From positions 1-61,269 of the forward strand of contig CANCZH010000002.1 of the NCBI GenBank assembly GCA_947382445.1: DNA of 61,269 bases, read 5' to 3'. The position numbers and the translations under genes were made by a program. Origin of the DNA: an uncultured Clostridium sp. (lineage in GTDB: Bacteria > Bacillota_A > Clostridia > TANB77 > CAG-508). This document shows positions 53,944-61,269 of this stretch, in pieces (positions within the stretch are counted from its first letter, which is position 1; every line of letters starts with the position of its first letter). The notes beneath the pieces were generated by a model. The model saw only the letters and a list, made by a program, of their open reading frames with translations, was not told the origin of the DNA and made no database searches.

Positions 53944-55290
53944 ATGAAAAAATTTTTTATAATATTGATAACCAAAATTATATGTTTTATTTTAAAAATT
54001 TTTGGAAAGAATGGTGGAAACTTACCTGGAAAATTAGCATTTAAATGGGATTCAAAAATTTTTAAGTATTTTAAAATAGATGGAAAAATAATAGCTGTTA
54101 CAGGTACAAATGGAAAAACAATGACTAATAATTGTATAGGACAAATTTTAAAAGATAGCGGAAAAACTGTTATTAGTAATGTTGAGGGAAATAACATGGA
54201 AACAGGTATATTATCTGTTTTAATAAAAAATTGTTCTTTATTTGGAAAAGTTAAAGCTGACTTTTTAGTTTTTGAAACAGATGAAAGCTATGTTCCAGTA
54301 TTGTATAGTATGATACCTCTTGACTGTTTAGTAGTACTTAACTTTTTTAGAGATCAATTAGATAGGTCTGGAGAAGTTGAATCCTTAATATTGAAAAATC
54401 AAAAATTTTTAGAGAGCTATACAGGAAACTTGGTATTAAATGGTGATGATCCTAATGTTGCTAGATTGGGTAGAGCAAATAAGAAAAACAGAAACATTTT
54501 TTATTATCATGTAAATAAATATGAATATTCTACAACAGAGCCAGTAGAAGCAGGAGAGGGAAAATTCTGTCCTTTCTGTAATACAAGACTTACATATGAA
54601 TATTACCAGTATGCTCATATTGGTAGATTTAAATGTCCAAAATGTTATTATGGAAATAATCAATTTACTCATATTTTAACTGATATTGATTTAAAAGAAA
54701 GAACATTTAAGATAGAACAAACTTTATATAAAACGCAATTTAATAGTATTTATGCAATATATAATTTAGCTGCTGCAACAGCTGTAGCCAAGATTTATGA
54801 TATTCCAGAGGAAAGTGTAATAAAGACTGTTGAAGGGTTTGTTTTAAATAATGGTAGACTTGAAAAAGTTGAAATAGATGGTTGTGAAACAGTTATTAAT
54901 TTAGCTAAAAATCCTACAGGAGCTAATGTTAGTTTAAGATTAGTAAATGAAGATGAAGAAAATAAAGAATTGTTATTTGTTTTAAATGATAATTTAGCAG
55001 ATGGTAGAGATGTTTCGTGGATTTGGGATATTAATTTCGAAGAGTTAAAGAATGTTGATAGAATTATTACAGCAGGTACACGTTTTCTTGATATGGCTAT
55101 TAGAATTAAAAATAGTGGATATCCAGAAGAAAATATTATTCCTTGTGATTCTATTGAAAAGGCAGTTAATGAATTATATAAAACAAAAGGGAAAAAATAT
55201 GCAATTGCAAATTATACTTCTGTTCAAGATACTAGAAATGAAATTATTAAATATAAAGAAAAAAGTGGTGTAAAAGATGAAAGAGATTAG
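53944..55290 (+). CDS. murT: Lipid II isoglutaminyl synthase, MurT subunit
   Basis: 448 residues from ATG 53944 (AAGAGGAAAT upstream; a TTG 33 bases earlier is open but unlikely). Mur ligase ATP site VTGTNGKTMT, the MurT-specific zinc ribbon CPFCNTRLTYEYYQYAH...CPKC, and a C-terminal DUF1727 domain (LVLNDNLADGRDVSWIWD-type block). Uses ammonia from GatD to amidate the D-Glu carboxyl of lipid II at the inner membrane face. Overlaps gatD by 14 bases. Confidence 0.9.
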   Translation: MKKFFIILITKIICFILKIFGKNGGNLPGKLAFKWDSKIFKYFKIDGKIIAVTGTNGKTMTNNCIGQILKDSGKTVISNVEGNNMETGILSVLIKNCSLFGKVKADFLVFETDESYVPVLYSMIPLDCLVVLNFFRDQLDRSGEVESLILKNQKFLESYTGNLVLNGDDPNVARLGRANKKNRNIFYYHVNKYEYSTTEPVEAGEGKFCPFCNTRLTYEYYQYAHIGRFKCPKCYYGNNQFTHILTDIDLKERTFKIEQTLYKTQFNSIYAIYNLAAATAVAKIYDIPEESVIKTVEGFVLNNGRLEKVEIDGCETVINLAKNPTGANVSLRLVNEDEENKELLFVLNDNLADGRDVSWIWDINFEELKNVDRIITAGTRFLDMAIRIKNSGYPEENIIPCDSIEKAVNELYKTKGKKYAIANYTSVQDTRNEIIKYKEKSGVKDERD

Positions 55291-56026
55291 AATTTTGTAT
55301 TTATATCCAGATATATTAGATTTGTATGGTGATATTGGTAATATTAAGGTATTAAAATATAGATTAGAGAAAAGAGGAATAACTGCTTCTGTTGATACTT
55401 ATTCAATAGATGATAAAGCTCCTGATTTTTCTTCATATGATATTATAGTTTCTGGTGGCGGAGCTGATAATGAACAAAAAATATTATCAGAAGATCTTAG
55501 AAAATATAAGGAACAAATAAAAAAGGCTGTCAAGAATGGAGTATTTTTCTTATTAATTTGTGGTTCTTATCAGTTATTTGGTAAATATTATAAAGGGGTA
55601 GATGGAAATATTATTCCAGGTTTAGAAATTTTTGATTATTATACAGAAGCTACAACTGAAGATAGAAGTAAAAGATGTATTGGAAATATAGTTATAGAAA
55701 CTATGCTTGGTGATAAACAAAGTAAAGTTATTGGTTTTGAAAATCATGGTGGACAAACTTTTGGAGTAGTAGAACCTTTTGGGTCTGTATTAGTTGGTAA
55801 TGGAAATAAATTTAATGATTTAACTGAAGGATTCAGGATGGAAAATGTTATAGCAACATATTTACATGGACCATTACTTTCGAAAAATCCAGAACTTGCA
55901 GATTATATAATAAAATATTGTTTGGAAAGAAAATATAATGAAGATATAGAACTTGAAGAATTAAATGATGAGTTCGAGAATAAATGTAGAGAACAATTAT
56001 TTGATAGATTTCTTAAAAATATCTAG
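55277..56026 (+). CDS. gatD: Lipid II isoglutaminyl synthase, glutaminase subunit GatD
   Basis: 249 residues, class I glutamine amidotransferase. Nucleophile Cys in FFLLICGSYQLFG and catalytic His in YLHGPLLSKNPELAD; oxyanion Gly block VSGGGADNEQ. Supplies ammonia to MurT. Confidence 0.9.
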   Translation: MKEIRILYLYPDILDLYGDIGNIKVLKYRLEKRGITASVDTYSIDDKAPDFSSYDIIVSGGGADNEQKILSEDLRKYKEQIKKAVKNGVFFLLICGSYQLFGKYYKGVDGNIIPGLEIFDYYTEATTEDRSKRCIGNIVIETMLGDKQSKVIGFENHGGQTFGVVEPFGSVLVGNGNKFNDLTEGFRMENVIATYLHGPLLSKNPELADYIIKYCLERKYNEDIELEELNDEFENKCREQLFDRFLKNI

Positions 56027-56032
56027 AATTTG

Positions 56033-56063
56033 GCAAAATCTTACGATTTTGCTTTTCTTTTTT
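56033..56063 (+). terminator. Terminator of murT-gatD
   Basis: GCAAAATC (56033-56040) pairs with GATTTTGC (56045-56052), followed by a T-rich tail. Confidence 0.9.
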
Positions 56064-56075
56064 ATGTAAACATGT

Positions 56076-56193
56076 TATAATATAAAAGTATTGGGCTTTC
56101 CAAGTTATTTTTTATGTTTGATAATGACTTAAATTAAATATAGCTTTTTATTAAAAACTATACTTTCAGTTATTTATATCAAACAGCCAATAC
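56076..56193 (+). promoter_or_regulatory. Promoter and folded leader of the 56242 gene
   Basis: TATAAT at 56076-56081 starts a ~150-base leader that can fold into nested stems: GTATTGGGCT (56088-56097) with AGCCAATAC (56185-56193), then TTTGATA/TATCAAA, AATGACT/AGTTATT and TATAG/CTATA. It could be a structured regulatory leader. No known riboswitch class was recognised. Confidence 0.45.
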
Positions 56194-56241
56194 ATGTAGC
56201 TATTTAAACTTATTTTTTTTGTTTCAAAAGGAGGAAACAGT

Positions 56242-57582
56242 ATGGAAATTTGGGTTGAGGTAATTTTAGATCGGGATAATCAGAGAGGCTTAAAAAAGTT
56301 CTTTAAAGCTTTTTATGGTGAGGAGTTTGATGAACGGAGCAAATTTTCTTACAAAGAACAAGAGGATGGTATTGCAGCCATCAGTTTGATTTTTGATGAG
56401 AAGCCACCAGTAAAAATCATGTCTGCAGTTGCTGGACTTGGGAAGATTACTTACCACAAGTTTGACAAAGATAAAACTATTCGTTCTAAAACTTCAGAAA
56501 GTAATGTTCGGCCAGATCCAAAAGGCGAGATTTTTGGGGCAGCAGAGAACAATACATCAAATGAGGCAGATGACAGCTTAGCGTTCTCAAATAAGAAAGA
56601 TATGGAGCTTGAATCTACTAAGCAGGAAAAGACAGAAGTAGCTGAAAAAGACTCAATTACAAATGGAAAAGTTATTGGTGAAATTGTTTCATTGATAAGG
56701 AGTAGCACAGATTTTTATGTTTTGACAGAAAAAATTGTGTCTGCTATGAATATGCCTGAGAAACTGGTTGCGCCATTTAATGCTATATTGAATTTGGCAT
56801 ATGATGGAAAGATTACGTGGAAAATAATTTTTGCAAATCTTGAAAAGTCAAATATTACATTTAATCAGTATCTTAAGATAAGACTTATAGATGTTGTTAA
56901 AAAAAAGACAGGAATGACCTTTTTTAGGTTTTTGGAGTGGCTTGTAGAAACTTTCAAGACATATTCGAAAGCAGAGGACAAAAAACAAGTAATTGAAGAG
57001 TCTACGAAAACAGACGAGGCTGTTGTCAACGAGAAAAATGTATCATGTCAGTCAGAAACAATTCCACTTGATTTGCCAGAAAAGACAGAGGTGCAGGAGG
57101 CGGCAGAAAGCATAGTGATTGCAGATTTACCAGAGGAAAGTTCTGAGAAAACGTATGTTGAATTAGGGGTAATTAGAGAATTTATTGAAGCTGCACAGAG
57201 ACGTGGCGAGAAAATTGATTTTGAAAGCTTTTTGACTTTTGAAAAAAATTTAAATGAAATTGATAAGTCTTTGAGCCTCGAAAATCGCATTAGAAAAGCC
57301 TTGTGTTCTATGAAGTTTCCAGAAAGATTAAGCCAGGATGAAAAACTAAATTGGATTAACAGTTTAGTTAAAGATCTTTCAAATAGGCTGAATGCAGTTG
57401 TAATGGATTTCCCTGCTGTTTGCGATGGAGTGAACTTAGAGACTCGCTGTAGACTTTCAGAGATTATAAGTACTACTCTCAAGTCTTTTGGCATTGTTAA
57501 AGAAAGCGTGAAGGTCAGCATGTTTTTAGACATGATAAGATGGATTATAATGACAGAAGAAGAGTTGGGTGCAATTAATTAG
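56242..57582 (+). CDS. Foreign-looking large protein of unknown function
   Basis: 446 residues, soluble, with acidic low-complexity linkers (~95-140 and ~245-295) separating three helical or mixed segments: N-terminal EIWVEVILDRDNQRGLKKF, middle TDFYVLTEKIVSAMNMPEKL, C-terminal YVELGVIREFIEAAQRRGEK. Not recognised. Composition is richer in G+C and it has three CGG codons (in LDRDN, DERSK and NVRPD) read as Arg without a shift. RBS AAAGGAGG, own promoter, and a very strong terminator; stands alone between gatD and the 57723 gene. Confidence 0.65.
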   Translation: MEIWVEVILDRDNQRGLKKFFKAFYGEEFDERSKFSYKEQEDGIAAISLIFDEKPPVKIMSAVAGLGKITYHKFDKDKTIRSKTSESNVRPDPKGEIFGAAENNTSNEADDSLAFSNKKDMELESTKQEKTEVAEKDSITNGKVIGEIVSLIRSSTDFYVLTEKIVSAMNMPEKLVAPFNAILNLAYDGKITWKIIFANLEKSNITFNQYLKIRLIDVVKKKTGMTFFRFLEWLVETFKTYSKAEDKKQVIEESTKTDEAVVNEKNVSCQSETIPLDLPEKTEVQEAAESIVIADLPEESSEKTYVELGVIREFIEAAQRRGEKIDFESFLTFEKNLNEIDKSLSLENRIRKALCSMKFPERLSQDEKLNWINSLVKDLSNRLNAVVMDFPAVCDGVNLETRCRLSEIISTTLKSFGIVKESVKVSMFLDMIRWIIMTEEELGAIN

Positions 57583-57607
57583 CGACAGACAAGTATTGGA
57601 AGTTAAT

Positions 57608-57656
57608 GGCAAGTGCCTACATCAGAAAAAGATGTAGGCACTTGCCTATTTTTTTA
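57608..57656 (+). terminator. Very strong terminator
   Basis: GGCAAGTGCCTACATC (57608-57623) is perfectly paired with 57631-57646, 16 bp, followed by TATTTTTTT. Confidence 0.95.
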
Positions 57657-57722
57657 CATTTTATTACCTATAACCCTTGAAAAATGTGAGAAACCGTGAT
57701 ATAAATTAATCGTTAGGAGAAG

Positions 57723-59189
57723 ATGAGAATTATGATTAGCCAAAAAGAAAAAGAAGAAATTGTACAACTGATAAAAAATGGTATGGATATGAATGTAATT
57801 TCATTTGAATTAGATATTCCAAAAGAAACATTACAACAATATGTTGAAGAATTTTCTAAGCCAACGACTGTTAAAGAAGAAGTAAAAACTAATGATGAAA
57901 ATAAAGGCACTAAAACTATTAATAATATTAAAGATGATACTACAAAAAGAAATGTTGAATCAGTAGTTAGCAGACCTAAAACAACAGTATCTTCTATTCC
58001 TAAATCTAATAGGCCTAAAATTAATAAAATGGAAATAATAAGAAAAAAATATAAAGAAGCTTATAATAAAGTAATTTCTTTACCTAAATTTGAAAGTAGG
58101 GCCAATAAATATACTGATGAAGATTTAAAAAAAGCAGATGAAATAATAAAAAATCTTGAAAATAAAATAAAAGAGTTAAAAACAAAGAAATTTAAAGAGA
58201 AAAGAAATTGTGCAGCAGAAGTTTTAGACATTTTAAAAGAATTTTATGATTTACCATGTTTAGTAGAGCAAGTTAGTAAAGTACAAAAATTAATGTCAAC
58301 ACAAGATTTAAATTCTTTACATGTTGCAAGTAAAGATAAGATAGATATTGAAATTAAGAAATCAAGAATAAAAATAAATAGAAAATTAGTAGATATAGTA
58401 GAAACAGAAGCAAGTAAAATTGATAATTTAGATGATGTTTCAAAACTTAGAAAAATGATAACAGTTGATATGGAAAGACTTGATATGTCAATTGTTTCGG
58501 TAAGATTGAAGTTAGACCAAAAAATTAATTATTTACAACAAAAAGCTAGAATCAATTCAAAAGATGATGTTTCTAATGAAATTAAAGATATAGTTCGCCA
58601 AATAATAAATCCTAATATGGATGCTGAGCAAGTAAAACAAAAAATTGACGAAGAAGCAGAAAAGCTATTAGCTAAATCTCCTGCAAAAGGATTTTTTGCT
58701 ATGAAAAAAGATAACTATGTATCACAAGTTCTTATTAAAATAAGAACAGCATTAACAAATGAAGCAAATGAATTTTCAATAAATGATGCAGATTTAGTTT
58801 TAGAACAATTATTAAAAATAGATAGTAGAAATTTTTCAGCAAATTTTAAAGCTGTTATAGAAAATTTTGTTGCTAGAAAAGATTATAAAACAGCTAGAAG
58901 TATTTGCGATAAATATATACAAAAAAGAAGTTTAGATTCAATAGAAACAGAAACATCAGCATATGCTAGAACTGTAAAAAAAGAAATTATTGGTGCCGAA
59001 ATTGGTGAAATAATGTTATCCCAAATTAATAATAGAATGATAGATGATGAAAAATTTATAGAAGATTTAGAAAATAGAATGAAAAAAAATAATGTAAAAC
59101 CATTTTCTATAAAATTGGGAAAAAATAAAGATGGAACAAAAACAATTACATTAAGTGATGTTTGGTATGAAAATCAACAACGAAAATAA
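57723..59189 (+). CDS. Large helical protein with N-terminal HTH-like segment
   Basis: 488 residues (or 485 from the second ATG). Residues ~5-40 (EKEEIVQLIKNGMDMNVISF) look like a helix-turn-helix similar to those in resolvase/sigma-like proteins; a Thr/Lys-rich linker follows; the rest is mostly alpha-helical and charged, with NKYTDEDLKKADEIIKNLEN and later LEQLLKIDSRNFSANF, a TPR-like tail. Native codon usage. Not recognised; 600 bases from a helicase gene on the same strand, so a replication or spore role cannot be excluded. Confidence 0.55.
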   Translation: MRIMISQKEKEEIVQLIKNGMDMNVISFELDIPKETLQQYVEEFSKPTTVKEEVKTNDENKGTKTINNIKDDTTKRNVESVVSRPKTTVSSIPKSNRPKINKMEIIRKKYKEAYNKVISLPKFESRANKYTDEDLKKADEIIKNLENKIKELKTKKFKEKRNCAAEVLDILKEFYDLPCLVEQVSKVQKLMSTQDLNSLHVASKDKIDIEIKKSRIKINRKLVDIVETEASKIDNLDDVSKLRKMITVDMERLDMSIVSVRLKLDQKINYLQQKARINSKDDVSNEIKDIVRQIINPNMDAEQVKQKIDEEAEKLLAKSPAKGFFAMKKDNYVSQVLIKIRTALTNEANEFSINDADLVLEQLLKIDSRNFSANFKAVIENFVARKDYKTARSICDKYIQKRSLDSIETETSAYARTVKKEIIGAEIGEIMLSQINNRMIDDEKFIEDLENRMKKNNVKPFSIKLGKNKDGTKTITLSDVWYENQQRK

Positions 59190-59212
59190 AAGAGGGAAAT
59201 CCCTCTTTTTTA
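59188..59212 (+). terminator. Terminator
   Basis: AAAAGAGGGA pairs with TCCCTCTTTT (59200-59209), TTTTTT tail. Lies between convergent genes. Confidence 0.9.
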
Positions 59213-59452
59213 ATTTGAATATTTTTGCTTTGCTGTATCAATTTTTGTTTGTTCTGCTACATCAGTTTTGTACCAACCTTTTTCTGACATTAAATTATAT
59301 ATTTTGTTTTGTATATCTAATGATTCATTTAAGGCACATTTAAAAGCGCTATGAACTTCAGCTGTACTTGATTCTATACTGCCGTGAAGATATAAGTCGC
59401 AAACACCTTTTATGATTAATAATTCTTTTTCCATTAAATCTCTATCTTCCAT
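59210..59452 (-). CDS. CotF-like spore coat protein
   Basis: 80 residues. DLYLHGSIESSTAEVHSAFK, then QNKIYNLMSEKGWYKTD, the conserved C-terminal block of CotF-family coat proteins (ferritin-like helices). RBS AAGGAGG. Ten bases after the companion coat gene, probably one operon expressed in sporulation. Confidence 0.75.
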   Translation of the reverse strand: MEDRDLMEKELLIIKGVCDLYLHGSIESSTAEVHSAFKCALNESLDIQNKIYNLMSEKGWYKTDVAEQTKIDTAKQKYSN

Positions 59453-59462
59453 AGAATCCTCC

Positions 59463-59636
59463 TTATAATAAGTTTAAAAATTTGTTATAAATTTCTGTGT
59501 GTTTTTCTACTAATTCTCCTATATAAGCAGAAAGTGTAGGGTCTTGTAATTGTGATGCTGTTTTTTGGCTACATGATTTCATAAATTTTTCATGTCCTAA
59601 AGCATCTTCAACATATAAAAGTTCTTTACTTGTCAT
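59463..59636 (-). CDS. Small CotF-related coat protein
   Basis: 57 residues from ATG 59636 (AGGTGGTG upstream; a GTG 12 bases earlier is possible). TSKELLYVEDALGHEKFM with YIGELVEKHTEIYNKF is the short helical-hairpin pattern of spore-coat-associated CotF-like proteins. First gene of the two-gene coat operon. Confidence 0.65.
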   Translation of the reverse strand: MTSKELLYVEDALGHEKFMKSCSQKTASQLQDPTLSAYIGELVEKHTEIYNKFLNLL

Positions 59637-59805
59637 TATTATCACCACCTAAATTTATTATTTACTAAATTTTTAGAATGTATACTGATGTTTTAAAATT
59701 ATTTATATGATTACGATTGTGTTAAATTTTAATTAAAATAGTAGTAATAAAAAATGTGTTATGATAAAATGAAAAAAATATAGAGATGTTGGAGGAATAA
59801 GCATC

Positions 59806-61269
59806 ATGAGTAAAGAAGAAAATTATAGAGAGCTAGAAGAAAATCTTAATAAGATATTTCAAAGAGAAAAAGCAAAAAAAGAAGCAGAAAGATTGATGAA
59901 AGAAGAAAAAGATGATAGTGATTTTGATAAAGATGAGTTTATTTATCAATTGCAGGGCGAAATAAATGTTTTAGAAGAAAGAGAAAGAAAAGCGATTGCT
60001 TTATCAAGCAATTCTGATGAACCAGATGAACCAGCATATCCTAAAGAATTAGATGATTTAACATTAGAAATTTTATATATTGCTTTATTATATGGTACAC
60101 CTAATGCAATTTCAAAATATTACTTTGAAAAAGATTTATGCTTTTTTTCAAGTATAATTATTTTAAATTTATATAAAAGTGTAATATTCAAAGAAGGAGA
60201 AAAACATGCGCCACCACAATTAAAAGATGGATTTAATTTTCCAAAGGCAATTTCAGAATTATATGATTTGAAATGTGCTATGCATGATACACCGTTATAT
60301 AAAAAATATGATTTTGAAGTGATTTATAGAGAATTAAAAAAATTATTTATTCTTAAAAAGAATTATATAAAAGCACCAACTAAAATGATGCAAGATAAAA
60401 TATTTGAAATTAAAAGCTATGAAAGATATAAAGATATGACAGCAGAAGAAGTTGAAGATGCAATTAAACAATTAAATGTAACTAATAGACTTAGCCAAGC
60501 TGTTTTAAATAAAGATATTGCTAAATTCTGGCTTGATGAAAAAAATGATTTAAGAGAGGGAATACCAACACCATTTCCAATAATGACAAAAGTTTTTAAA
60601 GGATTTAGAAAAGGCGAAATTATGGCATATGCAATGCCATCTAATGCTGGTAAAAGTAGATTTACAGTTAATTTAGCTTGCCAAATTGCTTTTTTACATA
60701 AGAAAAAAGTTCTAGTAATTTCTAATGAAATGACAGAAGATAAGATGAGACTTTGCTTGCTTACTACAATTTTAAATAATCCAGAGCTTCAAAAATCTCA
60801 TGGACAAGCTATTATAAAAAATGAAAGTGAGTTATTAGAATTTAAATTTAGAGCTGATAATCCAGATGAGGTAGAACTTGATGAACAAGGATTTATTAAA
60901 AGATTAAATGATGAGTCTCAAGATGAGTTTGTACAAAGATTAGAGGAATGTTCAACAGAATTTAATAAAATAATGGAAGTAACATCATGGGTTAATGAGC
61001 AAGTGGATAATTCTGTTTATTTTGTTCATCTTACAGAATATACGAACAATGATTTGCATGAAGTCATTTCTAATTATATGTATAAAGACGGAATAGAGTA
61101 TGTTTTTTATGATACTTTAAAAACAGATGTAAATAATATTGGCAATTATGAAGAATTGAAGAAAACTGCTACATTACTTTCAGAACTTACTCAAAAATTT
61201 AATATATTTATAGGTGCTTCTTTGCAATTATTAGAAAATACAACAGCTCCTATTAATTTAACAATAAAT
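59806..61269 (+). CDS. DnaB-like helicase domain protein (3' end outside window)
   Basis: At least 488 residues; open to the end of the window. Start ATG 59806 with GGAGGAATAAG. Residues 1-75 form a charged coiled coil, ~85-240 are helical and DnaB-N-like in place, and from ~260 a RecA-like ATPase begins: EGIPTPFPIMTKVFKGFRKG, then AMPSNAGKSRFTVN (Walker A, one residue longer than the canonical form) and VLVISNEMTEDKM, as in DnaB. The long coiled-coil start makes it unlike housekeeping DnaB; perhaps a phage-type or specialised helicase. Confidence 0.65.
   Translation, partial: MSKEENYRELEENLNKIFQREKAKKEAERLMKEEKDDSDFDKDEFIYQLQGEINVLEERERKAIALSSNSDEPDEPAYPKELDDLTLEILYIALLYGTPNAISKYYFEKDLCFFSSIIILNLYKSVIFKEGEKHAPPQLKDGFNFPKAISELYDLKCAMHDTPLYKKYDFEVIYRELKKLFILKKNYIKAPTKMMQDKIFEIKSYERYKDMTAEEVEDAIKQLNVTNRLSQAVLNKDIAKFWLDEKNDLREGIPTPFPIMTKVFKGFRKGEIMAYAMPSNAGKSRFTVNLACQIAFLHKKKVLVISNEMTEDKMRLCLLTTILNNPELQKSHGQAIIKNESELLEFKFRADNPDEVELDEQGFIKRLNDESQDEFVQRLEECSTEFNKIMEVTSWVNEQVDNSVYFVHLTEYTNNDLHEVISNYMYKDGIEYVFYDTLKTDVNNIGNYEELKKTATLLSELTQKFNIFIGASLQLLENTTAPINLTIN

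Overview
The window is about 61 kb of very AT-rich DNA with dense genes, mostly on the + strand, strong AGGAGG-type ribosome binding sites and frequent TTG starts. Gene content (MurT/GatD, VanW, VanR/VanS/VanY relatives, DpaB, CotF-like coat proteins, several ECF sigma/DUF4179 pairs, flavin reductase-rubredoxin, ferredoxin-type aldo/keto reductase) points to an anaerobic, spore-forming, Gram-positive low-GC Firmicute (Clostridia-like, probably uncultured gut). No tRNA, rRNA or CRISPR array was seen.

Layout. 1-2.5 kb: end of metG, tmk, nadD-like, DUF368 transporter. 2.6-10.3 kb: WG-repeat membrane protein and a zinc/manganese ABC importer whose subunits are interspersed with a P-loop kinase, a membrane-fused spermidine-synthase homologue and a small membrane protein, then a NUDIX hydrolase. 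10.5-15.4 kb: peroxiredoxin-like protein without its peroxidatic Cys, a coiled-coil membrane protein, a ParE-type toxin-antitoxin pair and the first ECF sigma/DUF4179 pair. 15.5-18.8 kb: foreign island (secreted protein, IS transposase, gene fragments, hairpin repeats, truncated PemK/MazF-like toxin). 19-32.4 kb: two-component systems, VanW, TrmB, GldAFG-like ABC exporter, PMT-type glycosyltransferase, VanY, C39-like peptidase and VanRS. 32.5-41.6 kb: YccF, MerR plus aldo/keto reductase, ECF S component, DUF1893, TfoX-N, ABC-F protein, polysaccharide deacetylase, GDPD, CmpB-like protein. 41.7-47.4 kb: two more sigma/DUF4179 pairs separated by TetR and FtsX-like remnants. 47.4-61.3 kb: rubredoxin fusion, RsuA, second zinc ABC importer, DpaB, MurT-GatD, two solitary foreign genes, spore coat genes and a DnaB-like helicase running off the end.

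Main discovery. Six otherwise intact native genes are each broken by one extra C, always placed so that an in-frame CGG codon appears; one gene has two such sites, giving seven in total. At every site, skipping the C (+1 shift, CGGN read as GGN = Gly) restores the full family-length protein, and in several cases the Gly is a diagnostic residue (first Gly of a Walker A motif, the Gly after the catalytic Cys of a C39 peptidase, the G-N-T motif of DpaB). I found no in-frame CGG read as Arg in any native gene, although CGG occurs about 40 times out of frame and CGT/CGA/CGC are used for Arg. Three higher-GC, foreign-looking genes do contain ordinary CGG-Arg codons. The simplest reading is that CGG is unassigned (or starved) here and that CGGN acts as a four-base glycine codon or +1 frameshift site in lowly or conditionally expressed genes. 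This is inference from sequence; raw-read support, genome-wide CGG counts, tRNA content and proteomics would decide it.
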